Positions 13,785 through 22,001 of a stretch of 24,743 bases of DNA are shown here, one piece after another. Source of the stretch: an uncultured Clostridia bacterium (lineage in GTDB: Bacteria > Bacillota > Clostridia > TANB77 > CAG-508); contig CANPWI010000004.1 of the NCBI GenBank assembly GCA_947584125.1, positions 1 to 24,743 of the forward strand. The letters run 5' to 3'. A program made the translations under genes and the position numbers. The notes beneath the pieces were generated by a model. That model saw only the letters and a list, made by a program, of their open reading frames with translations. It searched no databases and had not been told where the DNA came from. Each line of letters starts with the position of its first letter. Within the stretch, counting starts at the first letter, position 1.

Positions 13785-14402
13785 TTATTTTATACATATT
13801 TCATCTTTTATTTTGTTAAATTTACTATTTCCAATACCAGATACATTTTTTATGTCTTCTATGTTTTGAAATTTTCCATTTTCTTTTCTGTATGTAATTA
13901 TACTTTCAGCAGTTGCTTCACCTATTCCTGATAAAGCTTGTAATTGTTCTTTTGTTGCTGTATTTATATTTATTTTATTTGAAACTGTATTTTGTGTATT
14001 ATCTGAATTTATTTCTTGATTTTTATCTTCTTCTTGTGTTGGAATATATATTTTTTGCCCATCCTCCACCATATATGCTAAATTAATATTTTTTAAACTA
14101 GCATTTTCTTTTAGGCCTCCTGCTTTTTCTATAACATCTGCTATTCTATTTCCTTCTTTAATTTTAATAATTCCTTCTTTTTGTACAGCCCCTTGTATAT
14201 GAACAATTATTATATCTTCATCTTCATTATTATCATTTTCATCTTCTGTTTGTTCTTCTATTTCATTTTCATATTCTGTTTCAGCTTCTATAACATCATC
14301 ATAGGAATTACTAAATTTGCTATAAAAATAAAATATTATAACTCCTACCATAATTGCACAAATGCCTATTATTATTAATTTTTGTTTGCTATTAAATTCC
14401 AT
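13785..14402 (-). CDS. comEA: ComEA-like competence DNA-binding protein
   Basis: Membrane-anchored protein of 205 residues. A single helix (about 8-26) is followed by a strongly acidic low-complexity stretch (about 35-63), an SLBB domain (about 64-121; VHIQGAV and AGGL motifs) and two helix-hairpin-helix motifs (about 143-205; ININTATKEQLQALSGIG and NVSGIG). ComEA binds incoming double-stranded DNA at the cell surface during transformation. The ribosome binding site is AAGGAGG before ATG 14402. comEB/comEC are not adjacent in the window, so the gene stands alone between the XRE-LOG operon and the divergent carboxypeptidase gene. Confidence 0.9.
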   Translation of the reverse strand: MEFNSKQKLIIIGICAIMVGVIIFYFYSKFSNSYDDVIEAETEYENEIEEQTEDENDNNEDEDIIIVHIQGAVQKEGIIKIKEGNRIADVIEKAGGLKENASLKNINLAYMVEDGQKIYIPTQEEDKNQEINSDNTQNTVSNKININTATKEQLQALSGIGEATAESIITYRKENGKFQNIEDIKNVSGIGNSKFNKIKDEICIK

Positions 14403-14491
14403 AAAAACCTCCTTGTTTATCTTTAATTTTATAATTTAATGATATTATGGATATGTAAACGAAGAATAAAATACATATTTATATAATTAAC

Positions 14492-14520
14492 TTGAAATTT
14501 TTTTTATTTTAATATATAGT
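14492..14520 (+). promoter_or_regulatory. promoter of the D-Ala-D-Ala carboxypeptidase gene
   Basis: TTGAAA (14492-14497), 17-base spacer, TATAGT (14515-14520), about 38 bases before the start codon. Confidence 0.6.
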
Positions 14521-14558
14521 AATAATAATTTTTATATTTTATTGAAAGGATTTTTTAA

Positions 14559-15827
14559 ATGAAAACAAAAAAATTATTTTTATTACTATTTATCTTTTGT
14601 ATACTTACTAGTATTTTCCCTTTATTTTCTTATGGAGAACCTTCAAATGATATTACAACACTATCACCTGTAGCTCTTTTAATGGAAGCAAATACAGGAA
14701 AAGTATTATATGAAAAAAATGGATATGAAACAAACTATCCTGCAAGTACCACAAAACTTATGACTGCAATACTTACTGTTGAAAATTGTAAACTAGATGA
14801 TATTGCAAAAGTTAGTTATAATGCTGTTATGAGTGTTCCTTATGATTATACAAATGCTGCATTACAAGTTGATGAAGAATTAACTATTGAACAATTATTA
14901 AATGTTTTATTAATTCCTTCAGCAAATGACGCAGGTTTTGTTTTAGCTGAACATATAGCAGGTTCTACTGAAAGCTTTGCTACAATGATGAATACTAAAG
15001 CTTTAGAAATTGGTTGTAAAAATACTCATTTCACAAATCCAAGTGGAATTCATGATGATAATCACTATTCTACAGCTTATGATTTAGCTTTAATAGGTAG
15101 ATATGCTATGCAGTATGATGTAATTAGGAATATTGTTATGAAAACATCCTATAGATTACCTGCTACTGCAAAATATCCTTCTGATGATAGATATTTTGTA
15201 ACTACAAATTCAATGATTAGAGAAAGTTTTAAAAATTATTATCAAGATTATATTACTGGTTTAAAAACTGGATATACAGAACATGCTCTTGATTGTATTG
15301 TTGCAACTGCAAAAAAGGATAATTTAGAATTTATTGCTGTTATTCTACATAGTGGTTATACAGAAAGTGGTTTAAGACAAAAATATTTAGATTGTAAAAC
15401 TTTATTTGAATATGCATTTAATAATTATAAGATGGAACAAATTGTAACAAAAAATGAGGTTTGTGAAAATATTGAAATTAAAGGTGCTACTAAAGATACA
15501 AAAGATTTAAATCTTTTATATAAAGATGATATTACTGCATTTTTACCAAATAATATTTCATCTGAAAATATAACACCTACTATAACTATAAAAGAAAATT
15601 TAACAGCTCCAATACTTGAAGGTGAAACTATTGGTAAAGCAGAATATACTGTATTTGATGCTACTTATTCTACTGATTTAATTGCAGGGTCTAATGTTGA
15701 AAAATCTTCTATTATGAACATTGTTTTTAAGGTTCTTGCTATTTTATTAATACTTTTAATTCTTTCATGTATATTAGGAATTTTAAAACCTAAAAAGAAA
15801 AAGAAAAAAAGCAAAAGTAGACATTAA
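14559..15827 (+). CDS. D-alanyl-D-alanine carboxypeptidase (PBP5/DacA family)
   Basis: Penicillin-binding protein of 422 residues that trims the terminal D-alanine from peptidoglycan stem peptides outside the membrane. A signal peptide occupies about 1-25. The three active-site motifs are present: SxxK as Ser63-Thr-Thr-Lys66, SAN at 121-123 and KTG at 237-239. A C-terminal beta domain (about 295-370) follows. Unlike the amphipathic anchor of classical PBP5, the C-terminus is a true hydrophobic helix (about 387-409) with a lysine-rich tail. Start ATG at 14559 follows GAAAGGA. It may be dacA or a sporulation-type dacF/dacB paralogue; the sequence alone does not decide. Confidence 0.93.
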   Translation: MKTKKLFLLLFIFCILTSIFPLFSYGEPSNDITTLSPVALLMEANTGKVLYEKNGYETNYPASTTKLMTAILTVENCKLDDIAKVSYNAVMSVPYDYTNAALQVDEELTIEQLLNVLLIPSANDAGFVLAEHIAGSTESFATMMNTKALEIGCKNTHFTNPSGIHDDNHYSTAYDLALIGRYAMQYDVIRNIVMKTSYRLPATAKYPSDDRYFVTTNSMIRESFKNYYQDYITGLKTGYTEHALDCIVATAKKDNLEFIAVILHSGYTESGLRQKYLDCKTLFEYAFNNYKMEQIVTKNEVCENIEIKGATKDTKDLNLLYKDDITAFLPNNISSENITPTITIKENLTAPILEGETIGKAEYTVFDATYSTDLIAGSNVEKSSIMNIVFKVLAILLILLILSCILGILKPKKKKKKSKSRH

Positions 15828-15833
15828 AACATT

Positions 15834-15864
15834 AAAAGGAGGTATTTAAAAAATACCCCCTTTT
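15834..15864. terminator. bidirectional terminator between carboxypeptidase and LCP genes
   Basis: Imperfect 14-pair stem: AAAAGG-A-GGTATTT (15834-15847) with AAATACC-C-CCTTTT (15851-15864), one A.C mismatch and a 3-base loop. A T run continues to 15868 on the plus strand. It ends the plus-strand gene and probably the convergent LCP gene, whose stop is at 15867. Confidence 0.8.
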
Positions 15865-15866
15865 TT

Positions 15867-16907
15867 TTATATTTCATTAGCTATTATATTTTCATCTTCT
15901 GATGTTTCTTCTTCTGCTACCTTATCAAAAAACATTTCATCAATAAGCTTCTTTGCTTCATCTTCATCATGTATAAATAGCCAAACCCCATTACATTTTT
16001 CTGATGCTCCTGGTAATGCTCCAGTTTGTAAATTTTCTGTACTAAAATCTACAACATAAGGAATATAATCTTTTATAAGATTAAAGTCCATATTTGTATT
16101 TACATTTTCTTTTATAATGTCAATAAATTCATTAATTTTAAATACATTAGAAACTTTTAACATTTGAGATACTGCTTGCATTATAAACTCCCTTTGAGTT
16201 CTCATTCTTCCATAATCGTTATCTCCATATTCTTCTGGATATGATGTTCCATTATTGTTATGTCTAAATCTTAATAATTGTTCTGCTTTATCTCCATCTA
16301 TTAATTGTTCTCCTGCTTTTAAATGAATGTGTAATCCTTGTACTTTATCATCATAATCCATATTTATTGGAACATTGAATGTTATTCCTCCTGTTGCATC
16401 TACTAATTCAATTAAAGCGTCTGTATCAACAACTATATAATATTTTAAATCTATTCCTACAAGGTCGCTAACTTCTTCCATTACTTTTTCAGGATTATCT
16501 CCTTGGTATAATGAATTAATTTTGCTTGCAGCTGTTGCTTTATTTTTGTTTTTTCCGATAAATGTATCTCTAGGAATTGATAAAATTGCTGCTTTTTGTG
16601 TTTTAGGGTCATAAGAACATACCATTATACTATCTGTTAGTCCTTGATTATCTCCTAGTAGTAAAAAGTTTAATTTATCCAAATTTTTAAGTGTTTCAGC
16701 ATTGTGTCCAACAACTGTTGCTGCTAAACCTTTTATTCCTCCACCATTTTTTATAGTTTTATATGTTAAATAAATAGCAAAACATACAATTATAATTAAG
16801 ATTATTAATAGTATTTTTACAAATACACCTTTTTTCTTTTTCTTCTTTCTTTTGTCCTTTTTATTCATATCCATATTTTTTTGCTTTTGCTTCATGTGTT
16901 TATCCAA
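15867..16907 (-). CDS. LytR-CpsA-Psr (LCP) family glycopolymer transferase
   Basis: Membrane-anchored enzyme of 346 residues; the family attaches wall teichoic acids or other glycopolymers to peptidoglycan. A very basic cytoplasmic start (about 18-27) precedes one helix (28-48). The extracellular LCP domain (about 78-250) has FLLLGDNQG, the conserved IPRDTF (Arg113, Asp114), LLRFRH (Arg213, Arg215) and RMRTQRE (Arg234-Arg239), the residues that bind the lipid-pyrophosphate donor. Start TTG 16907 is favoured because GGAGTG lies nine bases upstream; the next in-frame ATG (16895) is too far from it. It follows cvpA on the same strand. Confidence 0.92.
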   Translation of the reverse strand: MDKHMKQKQKNMDMNKKDKRKKKKKKGVFVKILLIILIIIVCFAIYLTYKTIKNGGGIKGLAATVVGHNAETLKNLDKLNFLLLGDNQGLTDSIMVCSYDPKTQKAAILSIPRDTFIGKNKNKATAASKINSLYQGDNPEKVMEEVSDLVGIDLKYYIVVDTDALIELVDATGGITFNVPINMDYDDKVQGLHIHLKAGEQLIDGDKAEQLLRFRHNNNGTSYPEEYGDNDYGRMRTQREFIMQAVSQMLKVSNVFKINEFIDIIKENVNTNMDFNLIKDYIPYVVDFSTENLQTGALPGASEKCNGVWLFIHDEDEAKKLIDEMFFDKVAEEETSEDENIIANEI

Positions 16908-16983
16908 TTTATTTCACTCCTAATTTTTTGTTAAAATTAGTATAGCAAAGGTTTATAAAAATTTCAACAAAATATTACAATTT

Positions 16984-17577
16984 TTACAAAAAATTCATAA
17001 TTATTTTTCCAACTACAGATTTATTAAGTAGTCCTAAAATTTCTATATTGTTTGTTATTGTAGATATTAAAACTGCTAATAATACTGCTAATACTATTAT
17101 TATAAGTCCTTCTAATACACCATATACTATACCACCTGCTTTATCAAATTGTTTTATAATTGGAAGGTCTGCAAGTAATTCTGAAAATTTATAAAATAAT
17201 AGTAGTAATATTCTAATACATACAAATAGTAAGATTGCTGTTGCAATTTTGCTTGTTCCCATAGATATTTGAGTTGCAACTGTATCTACACTATTATTTT
17301 TCATTTCAGTAATGTAATTATCTACATATTCTATTTTTGTATATTCAATATTTTCTCCATCTCCAAATTTATCTACTATAGTTTGATATATGTAATCATC
17401 AATTTTTGTATTTTGTATTATTAAATTACTAACAGGTATATACAATATTGCTGTTAAAATTAATGCTGTAACAAATGTAAGTAATTTAAAAGCAACTCCA
17501 ATAAACCCTCTTTTATATCCAAAAAATATTGTAATAGCTAAAATAATAATTGCTATAATATCTATAATTGTTCCCAT
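16984..17577 (-). CDS. CvpA family membrane protein
   Basis: Protein of 197 residues with four predicted membrane helices (about 3-22, 28-48, 105-127 and 150-172) and a short extracytoplasmic loop between the second and third. The N-terminal IIDIIAIIILAITIFFGYKRG pattern, split here as membrane helix then GYKRGF, is the CvpA signature. The family is linked to colicin V production in E. coli and elsewhere to envelope integrity, with no defined biochemical role. ATG 17577 follows AGGAGGT; the gene starts 13 bases after the DUF5711 gene, so the two are co-transcribed. Confidence 0.85.
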   Translation of the reverse strand: MGTIIDIIAIIILAITIFFGYKRGFIGVAFKLLTFVTALILTAILYIPVSNLIIQNTKIDDYIYQTIVDKFGDGENIEYTKIEYVDNYITEMKNNSVDTVATQISMGTSKIATAILLFVCIRILLLLFYKFSELLADLPIIKQFDKAGGIVYGVLEGLIIIVLAVLLAVLISTITNNIEILGLLNKSVVGKIIMNFL

Positions 17578-17590
17578 AAACCTTTACCTC

Positions 17591-18739
17591 CTATAAACTT
17601 ATAATATCTACTTTATCTCTATATACTACTCCTGCAATATTTTCTCCTATAACAATATTGGTTATCTCTTTATTTGCCTTATATCTTTTTACTAGCCATC
17701 CACTTGTGTTTACAAAATGCACCTCATCTCCAACATTTATTGCTATATTATCACCACAAGAATCTAAATTGTTTGTTATTCCGTCTAAAGTATATAAACT
17801 TTCAGTTTTATTATTAATATTTTTAAATATAACTTGTGTTTGTGTATTTAGTATGCCTTTTTGTTTATTTTCTATGTTTACTACTGTATTTTTTAAGTTT
17901 ATGTCCATATATGCTGTATCTTCCATAGTTTCTAAGAAAACCTCATCTTTTTGTTCTTGTATTAGATGTACTCCAGTATCATACATACATACTAGTATTG
18001 CTTTATCTTGATATTTAATATTTGTAATTAAACTATTATTTTCTTCTTTATATGTATATACTACTGAATTTATTGGGTCTGTTTCCGCTTTTTGAAAAGA
18101 TATTATTTTTATATTTGATTGTATTGTAGAACCAGATGAATTAACCTCTGCTATTGCTAGATATTTATTATCATTTGATATATCCATTGCTACTGTATTT
18201 GTTGATTGAAGGTAGGTTTTAAATAACTCTTTTCCTTCTGAATTATAAGTTATAATTACATTTTTATAACTTGTTCCTTTTACCATTACAGATACATATC
18301 CATTTTTATTTATATTAATTTTATTTATATTTCCTTCTATTTCATTTTGCCATACAATATTTTGGCCAGATATAACATAAAACTTTTGACCATTATTTTC
18401 AGCAATTAATAAAAATCTGCCACTAGATGTAACTATCGGATTACTTATTGTTACATCTATGCTGTATTCTTTGTTTCCTGATGAATTATAAAAATCTAAT
18501 TTTCCATTTTTCAAAATTACAATATATTTATCATAAGCATATACAAATTCGTTATCTTCTCCACTAAGTTCAATATTTTTTGCATCTTCTTCTATAATTT
18601 CTCTTTTAAAAATATATGTATTTATAATAACTCTAAAATTTTCATTACATACATATAATGTAACTCCACCTATTAATAAGAGCAAAGCAACTATTATTAA
18701 TGTATTTTTTAGTACATTTGTATCAACTTCTATTTTCAA
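17591..18739 (-). CDS. membrane-anchored DUF5711-type protein
   Basis: Protein of about 382 residues with one N-terminal helix (about 12-31) and a long extracytoplasmic region of repeated beta-strand blocks with segments such as YDKYIVILKNGKLDFYNSSG and LLIAENNGQKFYVI. This pattern, with repeating 40-50 residue units, suggests a beta-propeller. It resembles the clostridial DUF5711 family, whose function is not known. An ATG at 18754 overlaps its own potential ribosome binding site; the better start is TTG 18739, eight bases after GGAGG. It lies between a YkvI-like gene and cvpA. A role in the envelope is likely from location but unproven. Confidence 0.75.
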   Translation of the reverse strand: MKIEVDTNVLKNTLIIVALLLLIGGVTLYVCNENFRVIINTYIFKREIIEEDAKNIELSGEDNEFVYAYDKYIVILKNGKLDFYNSSGNKEYSIDVTISNPIVTSSGRFLLIAENNGQKFYVISGQNIVWQNEIEGNINKININKNGYVSVMVKGTSYKNVIITYNSEGKELFKTYLQSTNTVAMDISNDNKYLAIAEVNSSGSTIQSNIKIISFQKAETDPINSVVYTYKEENNSLITNIKYQDKAILVCMYDTGVHLIQEQKDEVFLETMEDTAYMDINLKNTVVNIENKQKGILNTQTQVIFKNINNKTESLYTLDGITNNLDSCGDNIAINVGDEVHFVNTSGWLVKRYKANKEITNIVIGENIAGVVYRDKVDIISL

Positions 18740-18780
18740 TATAAATACCTCCATATTTTATTACTTCTTTTATATCAGTT

Positions 18781-19590
18781 TTATTCATTTTTTTCAAGTA
18801 TTTTTGTAATTATCATTATAATTTGTATAAAACCTAAAACTCCAAATACAGGGTATAATGTATTTAATAAATTAGAAAATCCTACTCCTGCAACTCCAAT
18901 AGCAGAAATACATATTAATTTGTTGTATATACTATAATTTTTTTTATTTAAATTTTCTAAAAATGCATATCCTGTAGAAACAGCTGATGTAAAAATTGAA
19001 ATTAAAACTATTATTCCAAAAAGTTTTGCATAAGTTTCTCCAAACTTTTTAACAACCCATACTGTTGGAATTTCTATATTATTAATATTTTGTATATGAA
19101 TCAATAAGAAAAATATAATATTTCCTAAAAGAAGCATTACTAAAAATGTTAATGTACTTACAATTATATTCTTACTTTTACTTGTTATATATGTTTTTAG
19201 TGATATTAGTATAGGTATTAATATAAGAGAATTATACCCACAATACATAATAGCATTTATAAACCATGCATAATTATTTATAGATAGATTTTCTATAGCA
19301 CATAAATTAATATTAGATTTATTCATAATTCCAAGTATCAAGATTATTCCTATTAATATTGGACTTAAAAAAGTATTTACATTTATTACTCCCTTAATAT
19401 TTCCACTAAAAGATACATAGCAAAAAGCACTAATAATTACGGTTCCTACTAAACTGTTTAATCCTAATTCCTGTTTAAAATATGCCCCAAATCCAGCTAT
19501 CATTATGTAAAAAGATATTAATAAAAAAAAGTTTACTGCAATTTTTATAAGTTCTGCTTTTTGTTTGTTATATCCGCTTCTTGCTTTCAC
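18781..19590 (-). pseudogene. YkvI-like membrane protein, C-terminal part after frameshift
   Basis: About 269 codons encoding seven or more hydrophobic helices, beginning after the junction with IAVNFFLLISFYIMIAGFGAYF, a segment typical of the middle of YkvI-type proteins. It continues the N-terminal part (19568-19813) in a frame displaced by one base. A GTG at 19590 could start it, but no ribosome binding site precedes it. The region 19813-18781 is 1033 bases, one more than a multiple of three, and would encode 343 residues if one base were removed, a normal length for the family. The family resembles amino-acid-type secondary transporters; the substrate is unknown. Either a true inactivating mutation or a sequencing error. 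Confidence 0.75.
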
Positions 19591-19813
19591 AAATTACACT
19601 TAAAAGTTCTTCATAACTTTTTATATTTCTCTTATTTACAATTTTAAATACAATATAAGTTGTAATTCCAATAAGTAAGCAAGATATTAAAAGACCAATT
19701 AATCCCATATTTCCATATTTAAAAAAGAAAATATAAATTTCTTTTCCAGAAGCAAATCCTGCTCCTATTAAAGTTCCAATTATAACTAATAATACTATTA
19801 TTATTTTTTTCAA
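19568..19813 (-). pseudogene. YkvI-like membrane protein, N-terminal part before frameshift
   Basis: About 81 codons with two membrane helices. GTLIGAGFASGKEI near the start is the characteristic opening of YkvI-like proteins, with an unwound helix motif as in amino-acid transporters. The reading frame ends at 19568 after ESKKRI, while the rest of the protein is in the next frame. I chose TTG 19813 as start because GAGGTG lies eight to nine bases upstream; an in-frame ATG at 19828 falls inside the hairpin stem and would have no ribosome binding site. The ribosome binding site lies in the 3' arm of the gldG terminator. Confidence 0.75.
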
Positions 19814-19844
19814 AAAAAAGCACCTCATAAAATTTTATGAGGTG
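19812..19844 (-). terminator. terminator after gldG, containing the ykvI ribosome binding site
   Basis: On the minus strand a perfect palindrome with 12-base arms (19844-19833 and 19832-19821) is followed by C and eight T residues. The 3' arm contains GAGGTG, the ribosome binding site for the TTG start at 19813. In any read-through RNA that site would be paired. Confidence 0.85.
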
Positions 19845-19858
19845 TCTAATTTTTTATA

Positions 19859-21310
19859 CTATTTTTTTCTTCTTCTTTTTTGCCATACTATAATTCCTAC
19901 AATTATTATTATAATTGGGAATCCAAATATTATACATTTAATAATATTATCTTGCATTTGAGTTGCAGTATATGTTACAACTCCCGTTTCCTTTCTTATA
20001 GTAATTTCATCTTGATTATCTGTTAAATATGCAACAACATTTAAAACTATATCTTTATTATTTAACAGTGATATTGCTGGAATGCTTTGGTTTCCTATAT
20101 TAACCATATAATCTGTAATAAATATATTATTTGCAAAAGCAATTAGTTTACTTTGCTTATCTTCAGAAACACTTTTTGTTAACATAGATGCAATTACATT
20201 TGGACCTGATTGATCTTCTTCAGTTTTATTATAACTTGTTTGATTTAAATTTCTTCTATAAAATGATGTTTCACTAGAAGATATAAAGTTTTGTACATCA
20301 ATGCCTAATCTTTCAAGTTCATCATCATTTTTAAAATTAATTTTTCCACTATTTAATAATGCAAGTCCTCCATCTGTCATTATTTCTTCTGTAAAATCAG
20401 TATAAGATATATCTGGTATTATATAATTTGGTGTTTGCATTAACATTTTATTTTGGTCTTCTTCAAAATTCACTCCATTATTATCAAAGCTTATTCCATA
20501 TTCATCAAGAATTCTATTTATATTTTTTAATTCTTCACTACTAAAGCTTGAATCATTTAGCCATATTATATCTCCTCCATTATTTATATAATTTAGAATT
20601 TCTTGAGTTTCCAAATCTGTAAAATCCTTTTGTGGAGAATTAATTATTAATATACTACAATCTTCTGGTATCTCTGGTGTTATAAGTAAATTTAAGCTTT
20701 CTACTTTATTAACATCATTTACTAAATATGCATTTAAATAGTTTAAGTGTGATTTTAAATTGTATTCACTATGGCCTTCTAAGAAATACAATGTTGGTTG
20801 TTTTTCTTTTGTTACTAATAATATTGCATTTGTTAATTTCTGTTCTGTTAAGTCTATTTGCTCATAACTTGTATAATCATAAGAATATAAATCGTTTTCT
20901 GAAAGTATTTTCTCTCCTTTATCAGACTCTACAACTATTGCCACATCAGTACTTTCTACTTGATATTTTGAAACTAAATCTTGCCTTTTCTCTAAATCTA
21001 CAACTTCCACTTTAATATTATTATTTCTCTTTTCATACTGTTTTGCTAAATCTACTACACTACTATCCTCTAAATATCCAAAAAAGTATATTCTTACTTC
21101 TTCATTTATTCCACTAATTTTTTGCAAGGATTCTTCTGAAACTGTGTATATTTGCTCTTTAGTAACATCTATATCTGTAAAATTCATTTTGTTTACCCAC
21201 ATATTTATACCTATATAGGCAAGTACTATAATTGCAAATAATATAATAGTTTGTATTGTATTAAATAGCACTTTATTTTTTATATTTTTTATAAATTTTT
21301 TCAATTTCAA
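19859..21310 (-). CDS. GldG-like auxiliary ABC transporter membrane protein
   Basis: Protein of 483 residues with one N-terminal helix (about 17-36), a large extracytoplasmic domain and a C-terminal helix (about 457-476) ending in a basic tail. The extracytoplasmic part shows the ABC_transp_aux/GldG pattern: VTKEQIYTVSEESLQKI early, LTNAILLVTKEKQPTLYFLEGHSE around 160-185, and a Rossmann-like half with DIIWLNDSS. The family accompanies an ABC-2 ATPase and permease. In Bacteroidetes it is named for gliding, but in Firmicutes no gliding role is known. The start TTG 21310 has GGAGG four bases upstream that overlaps the end of the permease gene, so translation is coupled. Confidence 0.85.
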   Translation of the reverse strand: MKLKKFIKNIKNKVLFNTIQTIILFAIIVLAYIGINMWVNKMNFTDIDVTKEQIYTVSEESLQKISGINEEVRIYFFGYLEDSSVVDLAKQYEKRNNNIKVEVVDLEKRQDLVSKYQVESTDVAIVVESDKGEKILSENDLYSYDYTSYEQIDLTEQKLTNAILLVTKEKQPTLYFLEGHSEYNLKSHLNYLNAYLVNDVNKVESLNLLITPEIPEDCSILIINSPQKDFTDLETQEILNYINNGGDIIWLNDSSFSSEELKNINRILDEYGISFDNNGVNFEEDQNKMLMQTPNYIIPDISYTDFTEEIMTDGGLALLNSGKINFKNDDELERLGIDVQNFISSSETSFYRRNLNQTSYNKTEEDQSGPNVIASMLTKSVSEDKQSKLIAFANNIFITDYMVNIGNQSIPAISLLNNKDIVLNVVAYLTDNQDEITIRKETGVVTYTATQMQDNIIKCIIFGFPIIIIIVGIIVWQKRRRKK

Positions 21311-21319
21311 AATACCTCC

Positions 21320-22001
21320 TTATTTCACATTTTTTCTTCTTTGCATAACTATTATTGTAAGCAAAATACACATTATAGTAAATGTAACAAATGCTACTAT
21401 TTCTTTTATTGCAATTAGGCCTGATGGAAATTTATCAAACATATTAATTAATGATAATGCTCCAAAGTTTGTTCCAAAGTCAGGTAAAAACCATGTTAAT
21501 ATAAAAAATGAAATTGTAATAATAGCAGATATTATTTGATTTTCTGTTATGCTAGATGCAAGGATTCCAAAAGATATATATGCCATACTAAGTAATAAAA
21601 ATCCTATTAAAGCAATTATTGCAGTTCCTATATAAGGTGTACCTAGAAAGCATAGAATTATGTAATAAATTAAAGTTAGTACTTCAGCTATTAATACTAC
21701 TAAAGTTGCTGCAAAGAATTTTCCAAGTACAATTTGAACTATACTTTTAGGAGATGTTAAAAGAAGAATTTCTGTTCCATTTTTTCTTTCTTCTGAAAAT
21801 GTTTTCATGGTAAGTATTGGTATAATAAAAGTTAAAACTGTTGCTAATGAATAAAACATATACTCAAACTGTACACTACCATAAGAAACTACATCTAAAT
21901 AGAAAAATATGCTTCCGCATTAATAAAAATAAACCAATAAAAACATATCCTATTGGTGATAAAAAATAGCTTTTAAATTCTTTTTTTAATATACTAAGCA
22001 T
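21320..22001 (-). pseudogene. ABC-2 type permease (GldF-like), interrupted by one frameshift
   Basis: A six-helix permease whose reading frame breaks once. Starting at ATG 22001 (GGAGG upstream; overlaps the ATPase stop by eight bases), frame one encodes MLSILKKEFKSYFLSPIGYV and continues to residue 28. From 21916 the next frame encodes GSIFFYLDVVSYGS and runs to the stop at 21320. Skipping one base around 21917 joins the parts without gap or duplication into 226 residues, the usual GldF length. The second part has the conserved IPILTMKTFSEERKNGTEILLL segment. Without the shift, only an internal ATG at 21859 remains, giving a product without the first helix. Either inactivated or a sequencing error. 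Confidence 0.8.
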
